Positions 1 through 11,621 of a stretch of DNA of 64,000 nt are shown here, piece by piece. The notes beneath the pieces were generated by a model, which ran no database searches, had not been told where the DNA came from, and was given only the letters and a program-made list of their open reading frames with translations. The stretch's first letter is position 1. The number at the start of each line of letters is the position of its first letter. The stretch lies in NCBI GenBank assembly GCA_021234155.1, contig JAJEKV010000024.1, positions 12,126,913 through 12,190,912 on the forward strand, written 5' to 3'. The DNA is from Isoetes taiwanensis (taxonomy: Eukaryota; Streptophyta; Lycopodiopsida; Isoetales; Isoetaceae). A program made the translations under genes and the position numbers.

Positions 1-3
1 ATG

Positions 4-1400
4 CATATGCGACATTTGAAAAATTGCCACAGAAAGATGTAGTAGCATGGAATGCCATGGTTATGGCATTGGCTAAACAGGGACATGAAATCAAGGCAAA
101 TAATCCAACATGGAATAAGGCCAAACAGAGTTTCATCGATTACAGTTCCTAAGACATCTACCTGTCCTAGTGCCCTTATGAACGGTAAGCTATTTCATGC
201 TTATATTATCTGCAATGAATTAGAAACAAATGTGCACGTAGGCACAACTCCTATATATGCACGAGGTCTATGTCAGTCTGGAAGATGCAAAAAGGATGTT
301 CCTGAAACTTTGGCATAAAAATACGGTCACTTGGAATACTATGCTTTCAAGGAACATTTAGAACAGGGACGGGAAGGAAGCTCAAGAAGGAAGCCCTTAA
401 TATCTTTTTCAGAATGAAGCAAAATGGCCTAGACCCAGATGTGTTGACATTCCTTCGTATTATTGATGCATGCACTATTTTGAATAAAGGCAAACTGGTA
501 CATCCAAGAGCAATGAATGCTCTTCTTCACCGGTATGGTAAACATAGAAGTCTAGAGGATGCTTCTAGATTATTTAACACCATTCACAAACACAATGTAG
601 TCGCATGGAACAAAATGTAGTCTCATGGAACTCCATTCTAATGCCATATAGAGAAAAACTGATATTTTGTTTTTGAGACAAATGCAGCATGAAAAAGTAA
701 TGCCAAACGAGATTATTTTCATTACCCTATTTGAGCCTTGGCTCTATGGCTAAAGGAGAGTGATTTTGGACACTGCGCTAATGAAGTATGGAAACTATGG
801 AGTTCTTGAAGTTGCTAAGCTCATTATTTGAGCATATGCATTAAAAGAAAGTTATATCTTGGAACTGTATTATTGGAGCTTATGGAACGCATGGTTATGC
901 TAAACACGCCATTGAGTTGTTTCATGCTATTAAGATTCACAAAGCCAAGTAAAGTCACTTACACATCCATCTTTACTGCTTGCTAAAAGTAGATGTGTTT
1001 GTACAAAGGAAATGGGTTCATGCTTATATATCCCATAATACAACTGTCTTTGATGTTTTTACGGGGAGTAACATAATTGATACTTATAACGATTGTGGCA
1101 TGCTGGAGCATGCATGTGCATTGAAGCCTTTGGTAAAATGCAAGGAAAAAAATATAATATCACAAAATACTATAATTTCTGCATCTTCTTATAATGGTTC
1201 TACAGAAAAGTTTCTTAATCTTTTCCAAGAAATGCCAGTGAAAGGCAGCCATCATGATAGGATCACCTTCATAGCCATCATTTTGTGGAGATAATGTTGT
1301 TACTCCATATGTAGAGAATTTTGGAAGTTTGATGGTTGATCTTTCTAGGCATAGAGCTTTTGTGAAAGCCATAAGAAAAGCCTTTGGATTCAATGAAAAT
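4..1400 (+). pseudogene. PPR (pentatricopeptide repeat) pseudogene fragment
   Basis: PPR proteins bind organellar RNA through tandem 35-residue helical repeats. Several frames here carry the repeat signature: DVVAWNAMVMALAKQG near the left edge, then SLEDASRLFNTIHKHNVVAW (about 550-605), then KNIISQNTIISASSYNGSTE and FLNLFQEM followed by DRITFIAII (about 1150-1285). A last piece at 1310-1395 resembles the repeat plus E-type extension that follows. The blocks keep the order expected of a PLS-type PPR protein but are separated by stop codons and frame changes, and no long frame survives. The gene also runs off the left edge. I call it a decayed PPR gene copy; a short functional product is unlikely. 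Confidence 0.8.
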
Positions 1401-2090
1401 TGCTATCACACACAAGACAAAAAGAATTTAAATAAGCCCACTAATGGGCAATGTCGAATAAACTATGTCTAGAACCCTTGATTTTCTCCGTGGGCGATGA
1501 AAACATATTCAATTCAATCTGATTCAATTCTAAAAAAAATAAACTGAAATTTTGGATTATGTTGTCAAAATCACACGCAATATTGTATATTCTTAGCGAT
1601 ATTGGCTCTTAGACTATTCTCCAAGTGAAAAGGCCAAATGAAGCGTGAATGATTGAAAAGACTGTCCACAACAATATAGAATTATGTAAGATATAAAGTA
1701 GGTATATGGGTATTTTGGTGTCGCTTGCGACGTACGGTAACTTTAAATTACTAGTCCACATCTTAGAACACCTAGAAGTGCACATTTCCTCTTACATTAC
1801 ATACAATCTCCATAGTCCACTTTTAGAGGAGATGAAAGGGTTATCTTTAACACCAAATGTGTCTCACACCATTACAGATAACACTCCCATCGATCCGAGA
1901 CATCGGATCGCCATTCTAGAATGGGACGAGCATGCATGTTTTGCATGCATGCGGGCGACGCATGCCCATTCTGGTTGGGAGTTCGCTATTTTAGGCGCGT
2001 TTCTGCATCGACTCCTCATCGACGCTTCCTCTTCTCTCTCAGCAGTACCTCTTTCTCTTTGAACCCACCCTCCCCCCCTTCTTTGTTTAT
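1401..2090. other. Non-coding stretch, nothing recognised
   Basis: This stretch lies between the PPR remnant and a short tandem repeat. The short open frames have no recognisable motif. I see no RNA gene or transposon end. Confidence 0.4.
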
Positions 2091-2097
2091 TATAATT

Positions 2098-2210
2098 GTC
2101 GCGTGGCACACGTGACCAGCCCCTCGCTTTTTCGAGGTGTAAATGTTGTTTTTTGTCGCGTGGCACGCGTGACCAGCCCCTGGCTTTTCGAGGTTTTTTC
2201 TCTATTGGTT
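2098..2210. repeat. 57-bp tandem duplication
   Basis: Two adjacent units start with GTCGCGTGGCACRCGTGACC at 2098 and 2155. Both continue with a CAGCCCCT block and a TTCGAGG block, and they differ at only a few positions. GGCACGCGTGACC is partly palindromic. Confidence 0.75.
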
Positions 2211-2324
2211 TTTCTGTTGGTGATGTGCAGGTCCAGGGGTGATGCACGACTTCGGTATTCTCTGTGGAGCGTGGGTTTTTTTGTGGGAGCGTTTAGCAAC
2301 CCTGCGTTGTCCAAGCCCCTTGTC

Positions 2325-2400
2325 GAGATTTTATCGCTAGGGTTTTTCCTCGAAAACCCGAAAGGGCGGGGTTTTTTAATCCCGGTGATAAACTCTTGGC
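2325..2400 (+). mobile_element. Solo 3' hairpin tail resembling the LINE family in this window
   Basis: CCTCGAAAACCC followed by a GC-rich arm and GGGGTTTTTTAATCC matches the hairpin at the 3' end of the LINE copies ending at 17597 (+) and 62297 (-). No coding part is attached, so this may be a severely 5'-truncated copy or a related element. The simple-repeat tail seen on the other copies is missing. Confidence 0.45.
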
Positions 2401-2671
2401 AGGTACACTAGCCAACATCTATAGCACACAATTTTATTTGGGGTCCAGGTGTTATAACTGGATATTCCCTATGTTTCTCATTTTTTTGGGTAGCCTGCGA
2501 TGTGCAGCTACTCACCCTATACCATTGTAGAAAAAACTGCTGAGATGAATGAAAAGCCTATCGGGCGGTTTGTTGGTTTCATGCGAGTCCCATTCTAGAA
2601 TTTGGACGTTAATAGGAGGTCCAACCTCACAAGTTTGGAATGAAAGAAATGTTGCCGCCGCGATAAATTTG

Positions 2672-3373
2672 TTGTAGAAAATAACCTTGTAACTTTAAAG
2701 AATTGTTGAAACTTAAAATTAATAAATGAAGTTTTTTAAAATTGGTTGCTACAAAAGTAGCGACCCAAATCGGAATCCCTTAGACAGAATCCAGATTGAA
2801 CCGGAATTGGTTGAACATGCCTAGTAAGGGGCCGATTCAGGGAGATATCCCAGAAATAGCTAAAGGCAGAGCCTTTTTAAGGAAGACTTTCGGTTTACAG
2901 CCCCCCCCTCCCCCTCCAGAAAACACCACCGAAAAATTACAGATGAAGAAAAAACAGGAAAAAAATGAATAAAAAGTCTGTTCAAAACATGAAAAAAATG
3001 CCCGGAAAAGCTTTTCCGGAGGGGGGGGGGGGCTGTAAAACGAAAACTACCCCTTTTTAAAGACCCGATCAAGATAAAGCTCACAAAATCTACATCGTAG
3101 AAAAGTTTTTGCTGGAGAAAAACTCTGAAACCACCAAGCTGTATTGCCAGTTTGAATGCCTAAACCCATAACTGTAATTTCCGGAGCTCTTGATTATCCC
3201 AGAGAAATTGTTCAGTTGAACAACAGATTCTCAGATTTTGGGAAGAACTACATAAATTCTTTGCAGTGTTCGCAAGACTAAGCCCGGTTGGGTGGACCCT
3301 GTTTCAGAGATTTAAAGTTGTTTTTGATTAACTTGTTTGCTAGTCTTGCAGGAAGAGGACTTCTTACGTATCA
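2672..3373 (+). repeat. 5' LTR of the gag-only element (5'-truncated, MITE inside)
   Basis: The sequence matches 7722-8247 from TAGAAAATAA through CTTACGTATCA. A 171-bp insertion at 2881-3051 interrupts it, and the other copy shows the uninterrupted site near 7905. Confidence 0.75.
2881..3051. mobile_element. Mutator-like MITE (171 bp)
   Basis: Terminal inverted repeats of about 25 bp (GGAAGACTTTCGGTTTACAG at the left; GGTAGTTTTCGTTTTACAG read inward from the right) run into C-tracts. The element is flanked by a 9-bp direct duplication, CCTTTTTAA (2872-2880 and 3052-3060), the usual duplication length for Mutator-like elements. The other LTR copy lacks the insert and so acts as an empty site. 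It contains no coding capacity. Confidence 0.85.
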
Positions 3374-3375
3374 AT

Positions 3376-3387
3376 TGGTATTAGACC
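3376..3387 (+). promoter_or_regulatory. Primer-binding site of the gag-only element
   Basis: TGGTATTAGACC lies three bases after the LTR end. It resembles the plant initiator-Met tRNA primer site TGGTATCAGAGC with two mismatches. Confidence 0.55.
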
Positions 3388-3639
3388 CAATCTCTCTAAG
3401 ACCCTGTGCGATGACCCAAAACAAATTTAACCTTCCGGTAGCCTAGTATAATTAGGCTATGAATGTTGCTGCTCAGATTGCCATGCAAATTGGAATACCG
3501 ACATCATCTAGTTTTGAAGAAAATCAGAGGAAACTTGAATATATAACAATACTGTATTGACATTTGCCAGATATATATAAGCAGCCTCCTTTACCTGCTA
3601 ATCCACCACCAGTTACTCCACAAGCATCTGATTCTCCTA

Positions 3640-4466
3640 CTGCAGCACCTAACTCCAGTACCGAAAGAATTAAATGGTTGGAGAAGGTAGAGGGAACGCC
3701 ATCATATGCAGGAGATAAATGAAGCCCGCCAGCAATTTTGGGATTTTTGGCAAGCTAGAAAAGTTTCTTTGAAAGAGTAAAAGCTACAAAGGAGTAGAAA
3801 TTACAAGCCATGGATAAATACCTGACCGATATAGCCAGAATATGGTGGCAAGGACGGAAGAAATTATTGCCCCAGATAAAAACATGGGCAGATTTTAGCA
3901 AAGCATTTGAATTGCACAACTTGCATGCAAATTATTATCTTGTTTTTAAAAGACAATGGGATCACTTGAAGCAAGGGAAGCATGAATCGCTATACCTTTT
4001 CTACTCCAAGTTCTCTTATTTAGCAGTGCAAATGGGAGAACTGCAACCAGGACGACTATCAGAAAGTGAAATAACTCGGAAGTTTATGGCCAGACTAGAG
4101 TTATGTTTTGCAGAAGCATCAACTATTGATGAAGCTGTGCGAAAGGCTGAAGCAACTGAAATAAAACACAATTCCAGTATAGTGTGATATGATATCTGGG
4201 AGGGGCATCCTCAAGAAAATATTTTTAAACTAGAAAATGCTAGAGTAGGTGAAAGAGATAATAATAGGTATAGATTGAATACCATGAATGCCAATGATAA
4301 TTTTCATGCAAAAGGAAATAATGACAAACAGAGAATAGCCCCAGATCAAGCTAAAGGACCTCTGGGGAGATGTTTTTCATGTGGAGAACCACATTATAAG
4401 AATCAATGTCCAAAGCTTGTGGCCAATACAAAAGTAGAACCTGAGCAACTAAAGAAGGACGTATGA
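3640..4466 (+). pseudogene. Gypsy-type Gag polyprotein, broken
   Basis: Gag packages the element's RNA. A proline-rich lead (about 3590-3660) is followed by WLEKVEGTPSYAGDK, then a stop near 3720. Next comes the retrotransposon Gag core at 3810-4187, with DIARIWWQGRKKLL and SLYLFYSKFS. A further stop leads into 4275-4466, which ends in a zinc knuckle, CFSCGEPHYKNQC. That knuckle has only three residues between the second Cys and the His instead of four, so one residue is missing from the CCHC motif. Two stop codons and the short knuckle make this copy non-functional as written. No pol follows. Confidence 0.75.
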
Positions 4467-4784
4467 GCAAAAACACGATCATCTGCACAGATTGCCCATA
4501 TCCACTCTGGTGAAGAAGTTCCTAAAAGTTCCCATTTTAAGTCTGACAAGGAAAAGGCAGAAGTCTACGAGAGAGGTCGGCTTCAGATTGCCCATCTTAA
4601 TAAGGATAAGTAAAATAAACTGTTCGTGTGAGCATATGTTTGCTGATCTGCTTGAGCATTGTATTCATTTGATTTGAGTTAATGAAAGAGTTCTTTTTCA
4701 ATCAAATGCGACTCTAGAGTTTAGAAGTAAGAGGTAAGTATTTGGGTAACTGTGATGCAGCATAGAAGCCAGATCCTTAGAATC

Positions 4785-4980
4785 TTTTGGGCAGAGGGTA
4801 AGTTTACTAGCCTAGGGAAATCCTTTCAAAGCAGATAGTCAGACGACTAGCTTAGAGAAAAGGTGGTTATTCCAGCAAAGCAGGAAGTCAGGTGACTAGC
4901 TTTGAGAAAGATTGTTGTTCTAGCAAGGTAGATGATCGAGGATGATCAGCCTTGGGAAGGGAATAATTATTACAGCACAA
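4785..4980 (+). repeat. Degenerate tandem repeat, about 49-bp unit, four copies
   Basis: Units are recognisable by TGACTAGCTTTGAGAAAG-like blocks at about 4805, 4848, 4897 and 4948, each followed by an AGCAAAGCAG/AGCAAGGTAG-like block. The repeat lies in the non-coding interior of the gag-only element. Confidence 0.6.
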
Positions 4981-6146
4981 GCTCAGGGGTGTAACTCAGA
5001 AGATTTGCAGTACTGAACACAGATGCAAAGTTTATTAAAGGACTCCTTTAGTTTGACATTAAGAACAATAGATTTGAATTATTAGTTAAGCTAATTTAAC
5101 CTTACAAGAAATTTATCGCGACGGCCAAGGCCGCCACGAACATTTCTTTTTACCAACTTGGTATCAGTTCTAAACCCACTACTATGGAGAGCATTTTATA
5201 GTGAAGTTTCTCAATTCAAGCTGTAGCAAAAAAGGATGTAGTTGAAAAAACCAATCTTTACATCTTCTATTAGGGTAGCAGCATAAAAGTGTCCATCGAT
5301 TGCACTAGGCTTGACCCATTATTGAACCAGAGTGTAAACAATTTGCTTTTTAAATGTGCTTGCACTAGGCTTGACCCTCCTGCATTTCATGCAGAGAAGC
5401 TCAAGGTACCAATTGTTCTATCATTATGATTAGCGTTGTGAATATAGCGTATATCGTAATCCTAGTGTAGGCAATGATAAACAGAGATATGAACGAATGC
5501 TCGAAATTATTCAGATGCTCCAACGGGATTGACTAATCCTCTGCTAAAGGCTGGTGTTTTCGAGGGAGGATGAAAAGCTCGGCAGTTATAGAGAGCCCAG
5601 ACCCAATGAAAAATATCCATATTAATAATTGAGAACATAGAATTCCATCTGTAAGTGAGTTATTAAGGGTTCTGCATCATTTTTGGCTCTAGTAGAAATA
5701 CTTTAAATTAGTTATTTATTGCTGTCACGTAGAATTAATCCCATAAGCTTAAATTAGCTTGGCAAATGCATCAACTCATCTCTCCTTAGAAAAGCCAAAT
5801 ATCTCTTAACTTGTTTTGAGCAAACTACTAGTTCCCTTGTGCAAAATATACATATTTCAAGTGGATCTAAATCAAAGACCTATTTATGATCTATTCCTTA
5901 GCATTTGTGACCTACTTAATCAGTAGATCATGTTATTATGTGTGACTTAGAAATGTGAATGCCATCAAAATTATGTATGGTTGTGCATACTTTGTGCATT
6001 TTGGAGGTAGATAGGTGTCCTTCTATCCATAGTTTATGCAATGTTGACTTAGGTGGCAAAGTAGTTGAGTAGCACTCTGGGGGCTATAAGGTTATAGGGA
6101 CCCGTGATTGACCAAAAGAAAATGCAGAGGGTGATCATGGGTTCTG
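4981..6146 (+). other. Non-coding interior of the gag-only element
   Basis: No protein domain is visible in any frame. A G-rich run, CTCTGGGGGCTATAAGG near 6074, could be a relic polypurine tract ahead of the right LTR. Confidence 0.4.
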
Positions 6147-8247
6147 TTATAAGCCCAGGGCCGACCACGGGGGATGGATTCCATCACACGAGGAGGTCGT
6201 TTCCAGTATAGAAGTGGCAGAGTAGGGCCATTATGGGTTTTTTCTAAAGTATGTCAGGCCATTTTTCAAATAATTTGCTCAATCGGGCATGCTCGAGCTC
6301 CAAATCCTTGCTCCTCCTTTCCAAAATTTGTCCATCATGTTCATTTTTCTCAGATCAGACAAAATCCGCCTCGATTGCTTCAAGATTTGAACAAATCTGA
6401 TGGATTTCATCAGAGCTGTCTATCAAATCCAAATTTGAAATCTGTCTATCAAATCCCAATAAGAATTTCCGGCAACTGGTTTATCAAATTTGCACAATGG
6501 ATGCACAAAAAAAAGACCCTCGATTCAATCGCAAGAATTTTTCTCCTCCTTTCCGGGCCTAGATTGCTTGCTCAATCAACGATTCTATACGTTTTTTGGT
6601 CCAGATTTTGCTGAGACCGACCTTAAATTGGAATCGGAATTATCAAATGCAAAATCAAGCAAGTCTTTAGCAGCTTATGAATGCCGAAACAGAGGAAAAT
6701 CAAAGGAACATGTTTTTTCTGTAAACCCAATCTGGCAAAATGCATTCTAACGGATACTTTGGCCAGATTAGCAACACAATTACTGTAGCATTATGCTAAG
6801 TAGGACCCTTTAATCCAGCCTGCATGAGAAATACCATCTGGGTTGTGAATCGGGCTCGAATTTGATGCGTTGCTTCAGTTCTAAGGAAAAATCCGTGCCC
6901 TAGGATGCAAAAATAGGGCAGAGCAAGGTTTTTTTGGATATGGAGGCGACCCAGTTGCCGAATCATATACTGGTGATGTGTCTTGCCAGGTTGCCGCTGT
7001 TAGATCTTCTCAGAGCTCGGGTATGGAGGCAAATCACTCTGTCGCCCCATATCTTGAAGCTCCGGAGACGTTTTTCAAGCCCCAAACCATGGCTGTTCTT
7101 GTTTGGAATTTTGCAGGAGCCATACTTTTGTGTGTCGTTCCTTTTCTTTGTGCAGAAGCCAGCATAACAAAACTAGAAGAAGAAGCCCGAAGCATAGGAA
7201 AAAAGACGTCAGAGCCATAGCCAGATCTGGCATAGCATTGATGAAGGGCATAGATGGGTAGGCTGCAAAGCACAGGGGATAAAGCCACAGGGGAAAATGC
7301 CATAGTTATTTCTTCTTAAGGCTCTGATTCATTCCAAATTGTCCGGTAGATCTTTGTTCTAGCATCCCAAATCATCTCCAAGAGATTTGAATCTGAGAAA
7401 AAATAGGTGTGGACTCACCAGAAGCTACCAAGAAATCTGGCGCCAGAGTTGTGTATGCAGGGGCAGGCACAAGGCACAGGTCTGGCTATAGTGGATGTCG
7501 GAATAATGGCCGCAATAAATGCAGTATATTAATGGCCGCAATAAATGCAAAGTGTATTAATGGCCGCAATAAATGCAAAGTGCACGCATGTCTCACCAAG
7601 TATTAGTGTATTAATGGCTGCAATAAATGCAAAGTGCAACGTGTCATGCGATCGTAATTTTGAAGAAAGAAATTGGGTGCGAACAGAAATTGGATACTGC
7701 TTTATATAGGAAGGATAGAAAATAATCTTGTATAACTTTAAAGAATTGTTGAAACTTAAAATTAATAAATGAAGTTGTTTTGGTCACTACAGAAGTAGCG
7801 ACCAAAATCGGAATCCCTTAGACAGAATCCAGACTGAGCCGAAATTGGTTGGACAGGCCAGTAGGGCGGCCGATTTAGGAAGATATCCCAGTAGCTAAAG
7901 GCAGAGCCTTTTTTAGAAGATCAGTTCAAGATAAAGCACACAAAATCTACATCGTAGAAAAGTTCCTTGCGGGAGAAAACTCTGAAACCATCAAGCTTTA
8001 TTGCCAGTTTGAATGCCTAGACTCGTAACTGTAATTTCTGGAGCTGTTGATTATCCCAGAGAAGTTGTTCAGTTGAACAACAGATTTCTCAGATTTTGAG
8101 GAGAACCACAAAAATTCTTTGCAGTGTTCGCAAGGCTGAGTCCGATTGGGTGGTGAATTTGTGCCCGAAGGTCTTGTTTCAGAGATTTAAGGCTATTTTT
8201 GCTTAACTTGTTTGCTATCTTGCAGGAAGAGGAGTTCTTACGTATCA
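6147..8247 (+). repeat. 3' LTR of the gag-only element
   Basis: Its right part (about 7722-8247) matches the left LTR closely. The start is placed at TGTTATAAGCCC because LTRs begin with TG, but the left copy does not reach that far, so about 1.5 kb is unconfirmed. It ends in TATCA. The open frames inside are not recognisable genes. Confidence 0.5.
7498..7645 (+). repeat. Short tandem repeat, AATGGCCGCAATAAATGCAA units
   Basis: Four copies of an AATGGCYGCAATAAATGCA block occur near 7503, 7531, 7559 and 7613. Spacing is about 28 bp with one longer gap, inside the 3' LTR of the gag-only element. Confidence 0.75.
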
Positions 8248-8344
8248 TGGACATCTCCAGCTATGTTCAAAACCTATGTTAATGTACACCTAAAAAGGTG
8301 GTATTTTAATCGATTTGTTGAATTAGATCTTGATCATGCTATAT

Positions 8345-9990
8345 GATATGTCCTCTCATCAGTCGTCTCCGGGTGGGCACCGACAGCGGGATGAGAAGGT
8401 CGACTCAGATCACCTCCCACTTTATTTGGACATGGTTTGGCAAGCCACCAGAACCCCCACTATGCCAGGCCCTCGCCATCCTCAGTTGTAACGGGATTAT
8501 GAGCAGGCAGAGGACTACGCCAAGATGCTCATGGACGCCCTGCCAGCAATTCTGCGGACTCCCACACTAGAGCAGGGTGAAAGCATGCTAGGGTGTACCA
8601 TATAAAGTACTTTTTAGGGAGTGCGAAACTACCCAAAAAAGTACCCAGCACTGTAATAAATAATAAGTTTGAGAGTTAATTCATTTATATTGGTCTCTAA
8701 TAGTATTGTTATCCTCTAGTACTATATATTGACATGTTATTAACCTTCAATTCAAAATTTTTCGATTGATTTTAATGGAAAGAGAAAACAGAAAGTACCA
8801 GTTTTAAAAGTACCCAGTGTAGGTACTTTTGAGGGTTCCAAAAGTGGTACACCGTAGCATGCTTTTACCCGGCCAGCGAGATTGCACCCGAGTTGATCGA
8901 GCTATTGCAGGATGTGCAAATGGACAGTGCTTTGGCGTACCCCTTCTCCTCCCCGGCGTCGCCGCTCAGGGACAGCAACATTTCCGTGTAACCGGTGGTT
9001 TGATGCGGAGTGTAAAGAACGCATAGCGCCCGGCCACATTCACATTCGATCCGTGTACCCGCCAGTTACCACACGATTACCACGCCCATCCGAAGGGACA
9101 CAAAGGCGCTACCTTGCCGTGCATCGGGGAGATGTTCGCCCGGCCGACACTCATCCTCCGAACCTTTTGGCGCCAGAGTGCTTCAAGGCCAGCCGGCCAA
9201 GCGGGGACATCACATCCCGAAGTGGGAACAAGATTTTGCGGCAGCTCTATGACCCACTAGGGGACGCCAGACGCCCATACCCCCCCACAGGATGGCCCCC
9301 ATTGGTTCTCGCGGAGGAGGATGTTGTGGAGGGCCCGCAAACGGCCGGGTAATGGAAAGGCAAATGACCTCGATGGTATGCGTGCCGAAGTTACTCAAAT
9401 GGGCGGGGTAGCGGGTGCCGATCCTCACTACCCTCGCTTCAACGTGAGCATTGCGTGAAGGTTTCCCGACAATGGACCACAAAACGTGGTTGTCCCCATT
9501 CACAAGGCAAAGCGACCCACACCGTCCGACCAATTACCGGACGATCATGGTCGGCCAAGATTTGCCAAACCTATCGGCATTCTCGAAAGCAGCCAGCTTG
9601 ACCCGGGCGGGCGGCAAAGCAGATGTCGCGAGCCCTCACACAAGGAGGCTTTAGACCCCGCCACTCAACGATTGACCATATCTTTACACCGCGGCACCGA
9701 TTGAAGACAAACAAAACCATCGGCAGGGACTTGTATTGTCGCTTTGGGACTTCGCGAAGGCTTTTAATATGGTCCCCCTGAAAAGGTATGGGCTAGATCG
9801 CCAATCAGCTGCCGCCGCTTGTGCAGAATGCCATATACAGGCTGTATGAGAGTTGTTTTGACAGGATGCATCCGACGGGCCAAGCATTCACCAGTAGTAT
9901 CGGGGTCCGTCAGGGCTGCCCCCTCTCGCCAACACTTTTTGGCCTCTACATTGACCAGTTAGAGCCCCGCTTCCGGAAAGGAGAGGGGAT
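8345..9990 (+). pseudogene. LINE remnant: endonuclease end, linker and reverse transcriptase start
   Basis: The endonuclease nicks target DNA and the reverse transcriptase copies the RNA into it. At about 8399-8440 the frame reads VDSDHLPLYLDMVW, the C-terminal SDH motif of the AP-type endonuclease. After a MITE insertion the linker reads WFDAECKERIAPGH near 8990. Reverse transcriptase pieces follow, ending in SIGVRQGCPLSPTLFGLYI (about 9896-9950). Frames are broken many times. The element stops abruptly at 9990, where a reversed LTR begins. The same reverse transcriptase motif occurs in the copy at 15680-17597, so both belong to one family. Confidence 0.8.
8590..8855. mobile_element. hAT-like MITE (266 bp) inside the LINE remnant
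   Basis: Inverted ends AGGGTGTACCA (left) and ACGGTGTACCA (right, read inward) are flanked by the 8-bp duplication AGCATGCT (8582-8589 and 8856-8863), the hAT target-duplication length. Removing it restores the LINE reading frame across the junction. Several AGTACC/AAGTAC motifs lie near both ends, as expected of subterminal transposase sites. The interior is AT-rich and non-coding. Confidence 0.85.
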
Positions 9991-11621
9991 TGTGACGCCC
10001 ACGATAATATATCGCGGTAACCACCGTACACTCCACGGAAAATCCCCCAACCAGTGTCATTTACTGGATGGGCCCTCCGTCTATCCCGTTCTAGGGATGG
10101 CTAGAACGGTAAGGGACACGGAGGTGTCTCGTAAATCCGTCCCCTATGGACTCCTAATAACAGTAAAAGCATATAACTAAATGTCAGTACTAGCAACTAA
10201 CAATAATAACAATAAGTCTACCTCGAAGGGTAGCTCAATCTATCCATCCATAGAGTCGTCAGAGGGATCAATATATCATAAAACAGTAAAGCTTCTACCC
10301 AAGCTCTGACTCGTGGGGAAAGTATACTGATGGCTAGGGTCTCAAGATAGATACAGACGGAAGTATAAACAATGGCGGGGCTGGCTACAAGACAATGGCT
10401 AAGGGTTGACCACTCCATCTGCCCCTCCTGTGCATACTTTGCAGAAGGGCTAAATCGAGCTATGGCGTGACTGTAGCCGCCGGATACGCAATCTCTTGGG
10501 ATCACCCGAAGAGACTACTCCAGGTTTCATCTCCCTGGTCCGATGAGGCAAGGTCAGGTTACATCTCCCCTTCCCGGAAATCAGTGATTCGATGGGCGAC
10601 TAGAGGATCGTGGCGACACACGTCCGTTTACGTCTTTAACCCCTTCCCCCCTCCCCCCAAAGCAAGAACCAGGCCGACACCTGCAGCTCTTCAAGATCAG
10701 GGCGACACCGTTGATCCAGGGGGTGACAAACCCATGCCCGGCCCACATGAAGTGAACGACCATAGGCCTAGTGCGCCCCAAGTCCCCAGTAGCCGTGCTC
10801 AGCAGGGACTATTCCACCATCTCGTCACTGATCCCGTTATCTGGTGCTCAGTCAATCCATAACTCCCTTAGTCCGGTGGGCTCTATGCACAGGCCGTATA
10901 TAATAGGTATTATGGGTCTATATATCTAGAAGCATCATACATCAGGCTGCTAGGTCTCTACCCCCCTTCCCAATACATGAGGAGCATAACAAGAGATCAA
11001 CCATATCATATCCATAACATATGAACAATAAGAATAAGATCTAACCTAATCACATGAATCTAACTAGGGAGTTAGGGTTCATTGATTCGGTTCATGAGGT
11101 GAAATAGTGATTCTAGGAAGGCTCTACTAGAATACATGACTCTACTTCATCTCTATAGCTGAAACTGCTTCAAAATACCTGCTCCTGACGCATTGCCTCC
11201 TGATCCTGGGGTCTCCATCGATTCTTCAGAGTTCGAGATTACTGCAACTGAATCTAATATAACGCTGCTTGGGCCGCTAGACCGTGCTATGCTGCAGCTT
11301 CTGGATCTTGATTCTGAACTTTGGGCGTGACAATAGCCTCAAGAGTGGGAGGAGCAAAAGTGTCTTCTGGGTTAGGGTTAGGTATTTATAGGCAAAGTTA
11401 GGGTTAGGGTTGACACCTTGTCCAATGGAATGCGAACACGTGGCTATCTACTCCAATCAGGTAGTGCCACGTGGAATTAACCTTTCCTAAGATTGATCAA
11501 GTTACATTATAATGTGACTTGAATCTATCTAATTGACATACAAATCTAAATACGATGGATTGTATGGTGGCGTAGCCCAAAATATACGTATACATACCGT
11601 ATATTTTAGGGGAACGTCATA
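9991..11621 (-). repeat. LTR of a gypsy element, reverse orientation
   Basis: Read on the minus strand this is a relative of the LTR at 18006-19610. Both share the polypurine-tract junction GGGGAGAAT before ATGACGTTCC or GTGACGTTCC, a GTATTGGGAAGGGGGGTAGA block (here about 10960-10980), and a GAGCCCACCGG block. It ends at TGTGACGCCC (9991), cutting a LINE frame. Internal sequence just right of 11621 also matches the 3' end of the chromovirus in reverse. The two LTRs are clearly diverged and so are not a pair from one insertion. Confidence 0.75.

Larger units (their letters stand above)
2672..8247 (+). mobile_element. Gag-only LTR retrotransposon (TR-GAG/LARD-like)
   Basis: Direct repeats of about 0.6 kb (2672-3373 and about 7722-8247) end in the same ACGTATCA. 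A primer-binding-like TGGTATTAGACC directly follows the left one. The interior codes only for a Gag with one zinc knuckle. I find no protease, reverse transcriptase, RNase H or integrase motif. The right LTR appears to start at TGTTATAAGCCC near 6147, which would make it about 2.1 kb, so the left LTR would be 5'-truncated. The layout fits non-autonomous elements that are mobilised by an autonomous relative. The Gag type points to a Ty3/gypsy relative. The outer limits at 2672 and 6147 are uncertain. Confidence 0.65.

Noticed and set aside
1864-2314. Overlapping minus-strand frames with repeated RGWSRVPRD peptide
   Set aside because: They are products of the 57-bp tandem duplication, not a protein family.
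7498-7645. CRISPR-like array
   Set aside because: The units are nearly contiguous with no unique spacers, and the DNA is a eukaryotic LTR.
9210-9533. Minus-strand open frame of 107 codons
   Set aside because: It is antisense to the LINE linker in GC-rich sequence; no protein-like motif.
10218-10862. Open frames inside the reversed LTR
   Set aside because: They lie in non-coding LTR sequence and are not conserved in the related LTR at 18006-19610.
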